From assembly GCA_029963845.1 (NCBI GenBank), contig JANEYF010005532.1:939001-1003000 (forward strand): DNA of 64,000 nucleotides, written 5' to 3'. The DNA comes from Rhamnusium bicolor (lineage: Eukaryota; Arthropoda; Insecta; Coleoptera; Cerambycidae). Below are positions 21,768 through 32,966 of this stretch, in pieces. The position numbers and the translations under genes were made by a program. Position 1 is the first letter of the stretch. Every line of letters starts with the position of its first letter. Below the pieces are notes generated by a model. That model did not search any database. It saw nothing but the letters and a program-made list of their open reading frames with translations, and was not told the origin of the DNA.

Positions 21768-22940
21768 TTAGTACAACTTTTTAATTTTGTCAATGGTACA
21801 AGAAAAAATATCAATATTGTCCTCCACGTTGCAATAGTTTGCGATCATTTGATATAAAGAGGATGCTATCATAATATTAGTATTAGCTGTAGGTAATTTA
21901 AAAATGCGGTTATGACGTGATGATATTCTTGGAACTTGAAAATTAATTTGGTTTAATATCCATATACAGTCAACTAAATTATTAACCACCTTATACAAAA
22001 AAATTATAAATTGTGCCGCCCTACGTTTTGCAAGCTCGGATAGATTGAGACGTGCAAGTAAAATATTGTTTTGAATGCCTCTTTCCGGATATTCACCATC
22101 AAGTACGTATACTGCTGATTTTACAAATCGTCGTTGTATTTTTTCTAAAGACCAAATATGTATATTATAAATGGGACTCCACACTATTGATGCATATTCC
22201 AACCGCGATCTAACAAATGAAACATAGAGCACTCTAAGCGTATGCAAGCTACCAAACCCCTTTGAATTGCGTATGACAAGTCCAAGGCTTTTATAAGCAG
22301 AGGAAGTAGTCGTTTCGATATGCCGTATGAAAGATAATTTTGGATCAAAAACAACTCCAAGATCTTTTATGTAATCTGGCCTTTGTAATTTTAAATCATC
22401 CAGTTTATAATTATATTTGATTGAGGTTACCTTCCTCGTGAATGTCAGAACATTACATTTTGATCCATTTAACGGTAATATATTATTCGCACACAAGAGA
22501 TTTATGTTATCTAATGCTGTTTGAAGATATTCGCAATCTGTTTCAGACTTAATTTCGCAAAATAGTTTTAAGTCGTCCGCATATAATAGATAATGTACTC
22601 GATGGAGATTAGATGTGATATCGTTGATAAACAAGACAAATAAAAGTGGTCCCAATATCGAACCTTGTGGTACGCCTGACTTCTGCAAGAATTTGCCAGA
22701 CCTGTATCCACGGTATTGAACAAATTGATACTTATCTTGCAAATAGGATTTAAGAAATTTAACTATTGGCCTGGAAAGTCCAAAGTTCTCAAGTTTAGCT
22801 AATAAAATACCGTGGTCAAGTCTGTCAAATGCCTTGGAGAAGTCAGTATATATTACATCCACCTGACTTTGTTGATCTAATTTGGCGCTGATATATTGGG
22901 ATTTACACACAAGGTTTGTGACTGTAGACCTGCCTTTCAT
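21768..22940 (-). CDS. Reverse transcriptase domain of LINE (partial)
   Basis: A 390-residue open frame covers most of a non-LTR reverse transcriptase: YTDFSKAFDRLDHGILLAKL (palm A, first catalytic aspartate present), SGVPQGSILGPLLFVLFIND (B block), LLYADDLKLF (catalytic YADD), then LGVVFDPKLSF and a C-terminal thumb to LSELAKRRAAQFIIFLY. All three catalytic aspartates are present. The first methionine (MKGRST) is internal: upstream, after a stop, the plain continuation YKKGDRNEITNYRPITI and LEQHGF is readable, so the true ORF was longer and is broken. The family fits the CR1/jockey assemblage. It has no endonuclease and cannot be autonomous. Confidence 0.85.
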   Translation of the reverse strand: MKGRSTVTNLVCKSQYISAKLDQQSQVDVIYTDFSKAFDRLDHGILLAKLENFGLSRPIVKFLKSYLQDKYQFVQYRGYRSGKFLQKSGVPQGSILGPLLFVLFINDITSNLHRVHYLLYADDLKLFCEIKSETDCEYLQTALDNINLLCANNILPLNGSKCNVLTFTRKVTSIKYNYKLDDLKLQRPDYIKDLGVVFDPKLSFIRHIETTTSSAYKSLGLVIRNSKGFGSLHTLRVLYVSFVRSRLEYASIVWSPIYNIHIWSLEKIQRRFVKSAVYVLDGEYPERGIQNNILLARLNLSELAKRRAAQFIIFLYKVVNNLVDCIWILNQINFQVPRISSRHNRIFKLPTANTNIMIASSLYQMIANYCNVEDNIDIFSCTIDKIKKLY

Positions 22941-23079
22941 GAATCCATGTTGCTCAAGCTATATCATACCAGATACGTGATTGTATATGATTGCATGTAG
23001 AATACTCTCCAACAATTTTGCAAAGTTACAAATGATGGTTATTGGCCTATAGTTTGTTATTTCATTTCTATCTCCTTTT

Positions 23080-23460
23080 TTGTAAATAGGGCATACCCTC
23101 GAGAGTTTCTATAAATCAGGAAAGCAAGAAGTTTGCAATATTAAATTAAAAATTATAGTAAGTGGGCCAGCCAAAACTGATGCGCAGTCCTTCATTATGA
23201 ATGCTGGTATTAAATCAGGACCCATAGTCATGGTCGGCTTAATCTTTTTGATAGCATTCATTACATCATTTTGCGTGACAGAACTAATATTTAAGGACAA
23301 CACGTTTTCTGAATTAAGAGCATTTAAATTATTATTACCAGGTTGCGTAAAGGAGTTAGAGAAATGATCAGCGAAGCTATCAGCTAATAATTGAGGATCT
23401 TCAATGATTTCATTATTAAAAAAGTGACAGCATCAGGATTCCTGGAAGTGTCATAGATGA
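23080..23460 (-). pseudogene. N-terminal RT region of the same LINE, frameshifted
   Basis: The open piece 23303-23109 (NISSVTQNDVMNAIKKIKPT, then GPDLIPAFIMKDCASVLAGP) is the linker and start of the RT domain. Its neighbour in another frame (to ~23430) gives FFNNEIIEDPQLLADSF. Stops and frame changes separate it from the main RT frame. Confidence 0.75.
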
Positions 23461-23604
23461 CACTTTGAGATGATTTAATCACGTGGAAGAATTATCTAAC
23501 AAATTGTCGAGTATCCTTTTTCTGTAATGCGGGCTAAAATAATCATTCTCACATTTGTTCCTATGAGATGACTCATGGCAGGCAATAAAAATAATTTAAA
23601 AAGA

Positions 23605-24632
23605 GGTGTTCAGATTAACTGGCATTACTGGCTTGGGAAACCACTGCCAAACAATTTTCAAAATACCAAGTATAAAATCAATTCCATTATATTTTTTATT
23701 ACTTTACTAGAAATTCACAAAAAATAAAGATACGTTTTGTATTTACTCTGCTTTTAATAATTATTGCAACAAGTATTTCACTCAGTTCAGATAATGTCAT
23801 CTTAAAATCAAAATATATGAAAAATTTTGGCTCTTGCTGTACAAGCAAATTATTTAGTTGGAATATTTTAGTAGCAGGAAAATATAGGCAACGTGAAACT
23901 GTGAGGATTGCAATGAATGTAATCGAATTAAGCCGTACTACAAGCGGTAAAATGAGTAATAAGTTATAAAACTTGTAAATTTTGATTAAAACCATAACAT
24001 CCGCACACAACTACTATGCACCAACTATAAATTTTGAACATCTACAATTGTACCTAGTTCGTGAAATTTTAAAATCCAATTTGTCTCGCATTTCAGTTCC
24101 CTCGGTGTATTTTTTGGGTCTCCGATTAGTTACGCTATCGGTTTTTATAAAACCTTCAACCATTTATCTTCATTATCGCCATTAATTAATCATAGAACAG
24201 TGTAAATACCTACAGTTTATTATTTACTAACCCCGAATTAATCGATAATGGTATTTAAAGGGCTAGACAAATTACGTTATTAAAATAACTTTTCCACGAT
24301 TACCGGTAATATCGCTTTCGTTTTTGTTGCTTCCGTAAATTATAAAAACATGACAAAAATCATAAATTATATACACTACGTTTAAAAATGTATTAGGTAC
24401 TTTATAGATACAAAAAAAATTAATTGTTTTCAAAATAGACAAAAAAAATTTATTCAGTCAAATGCAAGCGATTTCTTTCTCAGTCAAAAATCCTGTGTCG
24501 AACTATATCCAATTTCTCAGTACCACCAACAACAAATTTATGGAATCATTTTCCCCAAGCACTGTTTTTTAAGCAAATGGTGTAAGACAGTACTCATGAT
24601 GTTTTTCTATCGCAAGATTTTAAATTATCCTA
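23605..24632. other. AT-rich stretch without recognised gene
   Basis: Only short frames without recognisable domains. Ends at the target site of jockey copy A. Confidence 0.45.
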
Positions 24633-24644
24633 TCGAGATAATCG

Positions 24645-26313
24645 CGCCAATATCCATTTGGCTCGATGACGGTCTCGGATGCTAGGGCCAGGCAGGACTA
24701 TTGCCTTTTTACCCTGGTCATCGCTGTAGATCTGGACCGGCCTCGGGCAGGGCGGGTTAGCTTACTTTATGAACGGCCCCACTCACAAATGTGAGCGGTG
24801 CTGAATATTTCGGCCAACCTCCCTGGGTTCTGGCTGATGAACTCTGCTGGCTAGGGCCTCTTCTGGCGCTCTACTGTCTTCGTCGTCTTTCTTCGCCAGC
24901 TTGTCACCCCCCGGTGGTAGTCATCGGTCTGTCAGGGACTGTGCGGATTTTCTATGACTTGGGATTGACTGCCAGTACACAAAGTGTCAATTGACACATT
25001 GCCATCTGGATCATCGGACAAGGTGAGGATGAACTGTGTAGCTCTAGGAAGGGGAAGGCCTAAGTGCTTTCTTAGCACTTTCGTCCTTCACGGAGCCAGG
25101 GGGACAACAGGCGCTGCTCAGTTTACTGACCGGTGCCCGCAAGGTTTGTAGGAAGGTGGTTGGTTGCGTCATGTCTTTTCCATGGGTTGGTCCATCTGTA
25201 AGGAAAGGATTAGTTACACTTACCCGTTGTCCAGTAATTGTACCTTCGGCCTCTTGTGCCTCGGTGCTTCGGCCGGATCATAGGAGGTGGCCTCCCAGAT
25301 CAGCGGGTTCCTGTGCTCCTCAGCTAAGGTGTACAGTTTCTTCTCTCTATCCCGGGTGATTTCGGTGATTGGTGTGTACTCCAGGTCCCTGAAGATGTCA
25401 GCGTTTCTAACGTACCATGGTGCGCCCACCGCTGACCTGATGGCCACGTTTTCCACGGTTTGGATCTACTTCAGATAGATCCTCGCTTGGTATCCCCATG
25501 GTACGGAGGCGTAGGTCAGCCGTGGTTGATGAGTGCTTTGACTAGCAGAAGCTTGTTCTTCAGACTGAGCCTGCTGTGGTTCCCTACCATTGGGTAGATG
25601 AGAGCTCTCGTCCGCTTGGCCTTTACCACGATGGCTTCGGTGTTCTGTCTCCATGTCAGGCCTTTGTCCATGATTACGCCAAGGTACTTGACGGAATCGT
25701 GCCATTGGATGTCTTCGCCGAACATGGAAACGTGTTCTGTGGGGGTTTTCTTGCGTCCTTTCCTGAAGAGAATCGTCTGGCTTTTCTCCGCGTTGACTGC
25801 GACTTTCCACTTGATGCACCATTCTTCCAGAAGAGAGGCTGCCTCTTGGAGTCTTCTGGTGGCTGTTCTCGCTCTCCAGGATCTGGCCGTGAAGGCCGTG
25901 TCGTCCGCGTAGAGTGCCAGGGCCTTCGGCCCTTGGGAGATCAGAGGTGAAGGCAGCTAACAGATGGGGAGACAGCACAGAGCCTTGGAGGACTCCAGCT
26001 TCCATCGGTCGATACGTGGACACGCTATCCCTGATCTCCACTTGCATCTGTCACCCATGCAGGTATGATCTAACTAGTTTGACGAGTGCAATGGGATAAC
26101 CCATATTCATCATTTTAGCTAGTAGATCATCGTGCCAGACCTTGTCGAAAGCCTTCGAAACGTCCAGGAGTAGTGCCGCCGTGACCTGTCTTATTTTAAA
26201 ACCTTTGGTGACTTCTTCGGTGATCCTGAGCACTTGGAGTTCCGTACTATGTCCTGTCCTGTACGCGAACTGTTCATCCGGAATGATTTGGAGCTCTTCT
26301 GTTTCTTCTTCTC
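24645..26313 (-). mobile_element. 5'-truncated jockey-clade element, copy A
   Basis: A GC-rich copy of the element described in full at 32395-37349, in the same orientation. It is flanked by a 12-base target duplication TCGAGATAATCG (24633-24644 and 26314-26325). The 3' terminus is again CGCCAATATCCATTTGG with no poly(A), and the 5' end is cut inside the RT domain (near residues EELQIIPNEQF). About 575 bases of 3' UTR are kept. Confidence 0.9.
25220..26313 (-). pseudogene. Broken RT/C-terminal coding part of jockey copy A
   Basis: The coding sequence matches the C-terminal 40 percent of the intact ORF2 at 32967-35675 but is interrupted. The stretch 26233-26051 has LRITEEVTKGFKIRQVTAAL and DVSKAFDKVW. 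A short gap and frame changes follow (around 26047 and in the stretch equivalent to ALYADDT, where bases are lost, so the YADD box is destroyed), then FGEDIQWHDSVKYLG and the tail to the stop at 25220 (KRPKVQLLDNG). Dead copy. Confidence 0.85.
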
Positions 26314-26325
26314 TCGAGATAATCG

Positions 26326-26871
26326 TGCTTACATAAAAAAAAAAAAAAGATTTTTAAATAGTTTGTTTACACCTAAATCGTACTTCTACAATAATGTTGT
26401 GAATCAGGTTTTAATGAAACGTTATTTCACTTACAAAATCTGTGGTGAAGCGACTTGTACTTTGAAAATATCCAATATATGTTTATGATCATACTTTAAA
26501 GTCTGGTTATCTATACTTAATATTAACATTAAGTTTATATATATATATGATTGGGTCGATGATATTAATATATTTTTATAAATTCAACTATATTACTGTA
26601 TTACGAAAATTTACTGGGCAGAGGATTTTAAATGATAAAATCGATTTATACATCTTATGATAAATAGCAAATAGTTAAATAGGTCAACAAACAAGTAGAT
26701 AAAGAGGCGTAGTTCGAGACATTTTAATCCGAAGAAATAATTTTCTACGAAAAATACAAATCCTATCTATTTTTATTTTAAAAATCACACAAATTTACAT
26801 ATTTATACGGTGCGTCATATTCTCACTGCGAAACAATTTCAAAAGATTTTTTGTTTTGTAATTCATAAGTA
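26326..26871. other. AT-rich stretch with an oligo(A) run
   Basis: Begins with a run of about 14 A (26335-26348) just outside the target duplication of copy A, on the side of that copy's 5' end; it is host sequence, not the element's tail. No gene seen. Confidence 0.4.
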
Positions 26872-26873
26872 TA

Positions 26874-28081
26874 CAGGGTGAGTTTTAAATGCGTAGTTAT
26901 ATTTTAATCCTCAATATATTTCGTCGTGTACAATTGATTGGCACTGTTAAAAAAAATTTTTTGACAGCTATTTTGACGCTAATATCGCAATTCACATTAT
27001 GGCGTGGTTGAATTTTTATCATGTAATGACCTATCCCGAATAAAGTGCTGTTTTCTCAAGACAAAATTGATCTTTTTTTATAAAAAGTCACATATACTAT
27101 CCTCCTAACCGTCCAGAGTATTATGGAGGAATAAAATGCAAACTGTTGGGTATGACCAGTGTAAAAAATGACAGAAGTTTGTGAAAATTCTGCAAATTAT
27201 TTTCCAACAGTTGATATTGTGTTGCACCTTCAGTGTTTTACTATTAGATGCCATTTAAAATAGTAGAGAGCTGATTTATTCCTTGAACACCTACACATTT
27301 CAAATTATTGTAATAGCAGAGGGTAAGTACCTACTTCTTAAAAATAATAATCCTTTTATAAACTTTGAAAAAATGAGATGGGAACATTAAATTTCTCTCG
27401 AGATTATCTAAAAAGTTTACTGTTCATCGAAAAATTTAGTTTTAGTTGTACATTCCATATGAAACGCTTAAAAAGAAATGTTGATTGGTGCAAGAAAAAG
27501 TCAAAATTGTACATTTATCACATTGAAAGGTATTTCAAAATGTTTAAAAATTATTTCAAGTGGAGGAATTAATCGTTTAAGTAGCTAATTATTTCATCCA
27601 ATGTTATTATAAATTCGGGAATAAACTTAATGCTAGGGCTCGGTTTTTCAATCGTGGGTTAGCTAAACTCACACTTTTAGAATTCGAATTTTTTTAGTTT
27701 TACATTTATTTTGGAAGTGGTTATAGCAACAAATATTTTATGCTAAAGTAACTTTTAGTTGAAGTGGTTTGTATTAGAATCTCATCAATTTTTGTGAAAA
27801 TATAATGGTAGGTAACCTTCAACTTATGTTAACTCGATTGTAAAATCGCGCCTAGAGAATTGCATAATATATGCGGCAACGTTGCTTCAGTCCATTACAT
27901 CATTTTTGCTAAGATATAGAATGTTTCCAGTAACCAGCAGTTCCAAAACAATTTCATCATATTTTTTTGAAAGTCGGTAACTCAGTTACACGTGGGAATT
28001 AAAAGAAAATGTGACAGAGGGTTTCTACAGATGTCAAGAATTGGAGGTTTAAATATAACTACACACTTAAGACTCACCCTG
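26874..28081. mobile_element. 1.2-kb mariner-type MITE
   Basis: Inverted ends of about 40 bases: CAGGGTGAGTTTTAAATGCG at the left and, inverted at the right, CAGGGTGAGTCTTAAGTGTG. Both are flanked by TA (26872-26873 and 28082-28083), as in Tc1/mariner insertions. The interior shows no transposase; the 64-codon frame at 27378-27572 is not recognisable. Confidence 0.75.
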
Positions 28082-28356
28082 TATAAGTATATGGTAACCA
28101 CTAAAAAGGTGTATTGCATAGAATAATGTAGTAAAAATGATCACTTTAAGATTCATATGTAATCAATTTTTTTTTGATAATCTGTCATATAATAAGAGTT
28201 GTTGTACTTTTTTTTTTGGGAAATTTGAAAACCACACTCTTTTGTACTACCACCCAAACGAAGATGTTTGCAAAAAAAATAATTTTGGATACCATTTCTA
28301 AAATAGCGGTGAAAGCTACACTCTCATTAGTCATGACTTGCTATGTTAATCTGGAA

Positions 28357-28463
28357 GCCAAATTCAAGGTATATGCCAATTTTCAGCGTTATGGGAATTT
28401 TGTTAGATTCAAATACCCTACACACATTTCGATCATGATACAGAAACAATTTTATAATAAATA
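28357..28463 (+). repeat. ~105-bp direct repeat, upstream copy
   Basis: Starts GCCAAATTCAAGGTATATGC and ends AATTTTATAATAAATA. The same sequence, about 5 percent different, lies on the other side of jockey copy B (29803-29908). It is either an old tandem repeat or an unusually long target duplication. Confidence 0.8.
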
Positions 28464-28476
28464 ACCGGAAGCCAAA

Positions 28477-29799
28477 CCTGCACGGGAGACAGATGCGAGT
28501 GAAGATCAGGGACTGTGTGTCCACGTATCGACCGATGGAAGCCGGAGTCCCCCAAGGCTCTGTGCTGTCACCCCAACTGTTCGCTGTCTTCACCTCTGAT
28601 CTCCCAAGGGCCGAAGGCACCGCAATGGCACTCTACGCGGACGACACGGCCGTCACGGCCAGATCCAGGAGAGCGAGAACAGCCACTAGAAGACTCCAAG
28701 AGGCAGCCTCTCTTCTGGAAGAATGGTGTATCAAGTGGAAAGTCGCAGTCAACGCGGAGAAAAGCCAGACGATTCTCTTCAGGAAAGGACGCAAGGAAAC
28801 CCCCCATAGGACACGTCTCCATGTTCGGCAAGGACATCCAATGGCGTAATCATAGATAAAGGCCTGACATGGAGACAGAACACCGAAGCCATCGTGGTAA
28901 AGGCCAAGCGGACGAGAGCTCTCATCTACCCAATGGTAGGGAACCAGAGCAGGCTCAGCGAAGACCTATCTGAAGAAGATCCAAACCGTGGAAAACGTGG
29001 CCATCAGGACAGCGGTGGGCGCACCATGGTACGTTAGAAACGCTGACATCTTCAGGGACCTGGAGTACACACCAGTCACCGAAATCATCCGGGATAGAGC
29101 GAAGAAACTGTACACCTTAGCTGAGGAGCACAGGAACCCGCTGATCAGGGAGGCCACCTCCTATGATCCGGCCGACGCACCAAGGCACAAGAGGCCGAAG
29201 GTACAGTTACTGGATAACGGGTAAGTATAACTAATTCTTTCCTTACAGATGGACCAAACCCACTGAAAAAGACATGACACGACCAACCACCCTCCCACAA
29301 ACCTTGCGGGCGCCGGTCAGTAAACCGACCAGTGCCCGTTGCCCCCCTGGCTCCGTGAAGGACGAAAGTGCTAAGAAAGCACTTAGGCTTTCACCTCCTA
29401 GAGCTACACAGTTCATCCTCACCTTGTCCGATGATCCAGATGACAATGTGTCAATTGACACTTTGTGTACTGGCAGTCAATCCCAAGTCACAGAATATCC
29501 ACACAGTCCCTGACAGACAAATGACTACCCCCGGGGGGTGACAAGCTGGCGAAGAAAGAAGACGAAGACAGAAGAGCGGCAGAAGAGGCCCTAGCCAGCA
29601 GGGTTCATCAGCCAGGACCCAGGGAGGTTGACCGAAATCTTCGGCACCGCTCACATTGTGAGTGGGGCCGTTCGTAAAGTAAGTTAACCCGCCCTGCACG
29701 AGGCCGGTCCAGGTCTACAGCGATGACTAGGGTAAAAAGGCAATAGTCCTGCCTGGCCCTAGCATCCGAGACCGTCATCATGCCAAATGGATATTGGCG
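28477..29799 (+). mobile_element. 5'-truncated jockey-clade element, copy B
   Basis: Inverted relative to the other two copies. The 5' cut falls at CCTGCACGGG, within the RT domain before residues RQMRVKIRDC. The 3' UTR is complete and ends ATGGATATTGGCG without poly(A). Two internal deletions are visible against the intact copy: about 20 bases at 28843-28846 and about 80 bases near 28958-28962. Short GCCAAA strings at both junctions suggest a minimal target duplication inside the 105-bp repeat. Confidence 0.9.
28493..29224 (+). pseudogene. Broken RT C-terminal coding part of jockey copy B
   Basis: Frames keep RPMEAGVPQGSVLSPQLFAV, ALYADDTAVTARS and the tail FRDLEYTPVTEIIRDRAKKL to the stop at 29222-29224. 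The two deletions noted for copy B break the frame between them, so the copy cannot make a working RT even apart from its 5' truncation. Confidence 0.85.
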
Positions 29800-29802
29800 C
29801 GC

Positions 29803-29908
29803 GCCAAATTCTAGGTATATGCCAATTTTCAGCGTTATGGGAATTTTGTCGGATTCAAATACACTACACACATTTCGATTATGATACAGAAACAATTTTA
29901 TAATAAAT
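29803..29908 (+). repeat. ~105-bp direct repeat, downstream copy
   Basis: Counterpart of 28357-28463, starting GCCAAATTCTAGGTATATGC. It ends at TAATAAATG, where similarity to the upstream copy stops. Confidence 0.8.
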
Positions 29909-30719
29909 GAAATACGTGTAATCTGACATTAGGAGTAACCACTAACAACAATTACTACTCGCTAATCCGGTGCAAAGTTAAAATTTTGTGAGAAATGTAA
30001 AAAATTTCGTTCATTATTTGTTATAAATATCTCCCAAACGAAAAGAAATACGTTTAAAAAAATAATAATAACCGATAGATAATCTGATTTTTATGTTTTC
30101 AAAACAATTGTCAGAGGAATGTTTTCATGACGTCCATAATTTCGATGAATTGTTGATCAGAAGTCATGAATTGGCAGATATTCGTTGATTGTGGTGAGTG
30201 GTCAACGAATATTTTAATTTTTTTTTATTTTTACGCTTAGCAATTACAAAACTATAACTATTATAACCAAATGTCAGAAAATTATTTTTACAGTTTTATA
30301 ATGTTACTTAAACATGTGGCAAGTGCTACTATTTTTACACCACAGAACAAAACTACTACAGAACAGAAATCGGAAAGTTTAAAATTTTTTTACAAAAGCA
30401 AGAAAGATATTGAGGTGAAGTTCAAAACAAAATTAACAAACATATAATAATAGAAGTATTAACCTTAAAATGGGACCCTTATAATGTTATTACTGGAAAA
30501 GTTATACAATTTTTTTAGAACTAACTGTTAACCATGGCATATTACAACATGGTTGAACTTTCTGGAAACTGTCCCTTCTACAAGCTTATAGTATAGCAGT
30601 GGCTTCTACTGAAGGGATACCAAGTAAGGGATTTAAAGTAAAAGAATATATTCAATTGACTAACGCTATTTTCGACGCCATTTTCCTAAAATTAAATCAT
30701 GATTATTTTATTCTGGATC
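29909..30719. other. AT-rich stretch without recognised gene
   Basis: No gene. A small hairpin with 11-base perfect arms (ATATTCGTTGA and its complement) lies near 30178-30212. Confidence 0.4.
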
Positions 30720-30990
30720 AATCACAATAGAAAATTTTTTTCTAGCTGCAAAAGTCGACGTAAATTCTACAAACCAAATTAGCATTATCTAGAAATGATT
30801 AAATAAAAGTAACTTTAAACTAAGAATGAAATGTAAAAGTAAATAACTCTGTCTAAAAATAAATAATGGAGCAGGCTATTTGAGATGGGTTTGTTATAAC
30901 TGTTTATAATAGTTTTTTACATTATGTAACTTTTAAGCTTTCAATAGCATCTAGTTCTATGTTGTTATGTTCCTAATTTACTCGCAAGAT
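30720..30990 (-). mobile_element. Degenerate Penelope-like 3' region
   Basis: On the minus strand this aligns by eye with the 3' region of the Penelope fragment at 42.1-42.5 kb. It has AATTAGGAACATAACAACAT, GAAAGCTTAAAAGTTAC and ATTATAAACAGTTATAAC, then TCTAGATAATGCTAATTTGG, which is the worn hammerhead-like motif. Point changes have removed the GAAA core. Confidence 0.45.
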
Positions 30991-31584
30991 AGTTGATATC
31001 AAATGCAACTTGGGAAACACTATATTTATCTGTTTTTTTCATACTTCATACTTAAAAATAGCCAGAATATCCTATATTCCTTAAATTAGTCATTACAGCT
31101 AATTTCATAAATCTCTGATCTATAATTCGTTTTAATGTTGTCTACCAAATTGCTTAAAAATTCTCGTAATTTAGTTTCTAATGTACAAATAAGAAATACA
31201 ATTATAGATTATATTGAACTTGCACAATTTTAAATGTTTGGGTATTTGGAAGTGTGTTTTAGTTTCTTAGTTTTTATCTACTAATCCTCAAGAGTAATAA
31301 TTATTTAATTCATGTCCCTAATCAATGTATTTACATTTCCAGACAAAAAGAGGGAGTTTTATTAATAGAATATCTTTTAATATACCTAATTTCCTATTTA
31401 TGATTGCTAGTACCTACATCTAAAAATAGTAGTTACCTACTGTTTTTAATTTATTATGTAAGTTTTACCAAAATATAATTTTAATTTAAAAATAAGTCGT
31501 CTATACCAGCAAATTTTCTATTAAGCATCTAACTAGTATGAACGTAGTTTCAATTGTGAAATGGGTCAATGATTTTATGAAACA
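30991..31584. other. AT-rich stretch without recognised gene
   Basis: No supported feature. Confidence 0.4.
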
Positions 31585-31665
31585 TTCAGAAAAAACTGTG
31601 ATATTAAATATGTTGGACAAACGGAAGAATCAATACCGATTAGATTTAAAGAGCACACAAATTAA
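31585..31665 (+). pseudogene. Penelope-like GIY-YIG fragment
   Basis: A single frame reads CDIKYVGQTEESIPIRFKEH followed by T-N and a stop: the YVGQT and RFKEH motifs of the GIY-YIG endonuclease of Penelope-like elements. Only about 25 residues survive. Confidence 0.6.
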
Positions 31666-31669
31666 ATTA

Positions 31670-32348
31670 AAAATCAAAAATAGTTGTCAACAACTTAATA
31701 TTCTATAGTAATAAGACCTTTGCTGCGATATAGTATGTTCAATAATCTAATTATGAACGTTATAACAGCCATGGCACATTATTTTTACATGCTGATGCAA
31801 TATTAAATAGTTAATGTAATTGACGTCATTGGGAATTATTTACTTAGAATAAAGTAGGGATCGGGTTATTGGAAACGGAGACTTTACTATCCCATCTAAA
31901 TGTTTGTTATGGTCGACATGGTATGTAATTGATGCCCCTGTGTAGGCGGCAGAAACGTAACATGCGTCCAGCCAGTAGCGCACTCAAATAAATTTCGTGA
32001 TACTGATGAGTCATGTGGTCCGATTTTTGTTATCATGTCTATTTGTTACGTCCCTTTATTTCCGGCAATTAATTTTAAACTCAGGCAAAATATATCGCAG
32101 ACTAATTTGATATTAAGGCTATTTTAAGACGGGTGTAAAATCAATGATGTTTCTTTTTATAGTTGTAGTCCACTTAACAGCAAAATTTATATTACGTTAA
32201 TTATGGAGAATGTTAAATTGGTTAATTAATTTCAGGAACATGTTTTTATTATATGAAATTTTAATTATGGTTTTGCTTTTATGCTATAGAGTACCTACAG
32301 GAAAAGTGCTTAAAAAAAATAAAAAGTGTTTCTTTTTTTTAGATATAT
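31670..32348. other. No gene recognised
   Basis: AT-rich sequence up to the MITE that hosts the full-length jockey element. Confidence 0.4.
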
Positions 32349-32394
32349 GGGTGTCTCTGAAAAGTCTGGATAACAATTTACTGGATACTCGACG

Positions 32395-32966
32395 CCAATA
32401 TCCATTTGGCATGATGACGGTCTCGGATGCTAGGGCCAGGCAGGACTATTGCCTTTTTACCCTAGTCATCGCTGTAGACCTGGACCGGCCTCGTGCAGGG
32501 CGGGTTAACTTACTTTACGAACGGCCCCACTCACAAATGTGAGCGGTGCCGAAGATTTCGGTCAACCTCCCTGGGTCCTGGCTGATGAACCCTGCTGGCT
32601 AGGGCCTTTTCCGGCGCTCTTCTGTCTTCGTCTTCTTTCTTCGCCAGCTTGTCACCCCCGGGGGGTAGTCATCTGTCTGTCAGGGACTGTGTGGATATTC
32701 TGTGACTTGGGATTGACTGCCAGTACACAAAGTGTCAATTGACACATTGTCATCTGGATCATCGGACAAGGTGAAGATGAACTGTGTAGCTCTAGGAGGT
32801 GAAGGCCTAAGTGCTTTCTTAGCACTTTCGTCCTTCACGGAGCCAGGGGACAACGGGCACTGGTCGGTTTACTGACCGGCGCCCGCAAGGTTTGTGGGAA
32901 GGTGGTTGGTCGTGTCATGTCTTTTCAGTGGGTTTGGTCCATCTGTAAGGAAAGGATTAGTTATAC
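32395..32966 (-). other. 3' UTR of the jockey element, poly(A)-less
   Basis: Shared by all three copies. It ends GCCAAATGGATATTGGC plus G, which folds into a 5-bp stem (GCCAA/TTGGC) with a 7-base loop. No A-run or microsatellite follows before the target duplication. It also contains TGTCAATTGACA and long runs of conserved sequence, consistent with an RNA recognised by the element's own RT. Confidence 0.75.

Larger units (their letters stand above)
21430..23600 (-). mobile_element. 5'-truncated CR1/jockey-like LINE
   Basis: Minus-strand element. Its 3' tail is a run of AAAT-type repeats (21430-21470), preceded by CTGTAATTGGGTTTTACC. The RT ORF is at 22940-21768. Upstream, broken frames carry the start of the RT region to about 23600 (DPQLLADSFADHFSNSF, then TMGPDLIPAFIMKD). 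No endonuclease is found, so the 5' part is missing, as is usual for LINE insertions. Confidence 0.8.

Noticed and set aside
26335..26348. A-run next to jockey copy A as a poly(A) tail
   Set aside because: It lies outside the target duplication and on the element's 5' side, so it is host sequence and not a retrotransposition tail.
32005..32030. CTGATGAGTC, the canonical hammerhead core start
   Set aside because: No GAAA at the right distance and no flanking stems; a chance match.
32210..32542. 110-codon plus-strand frame running from host DNA into the jockey 3' UTR
   Set aside because: It spans the MITE and the retrotransposon boundary, so it is not a gene.
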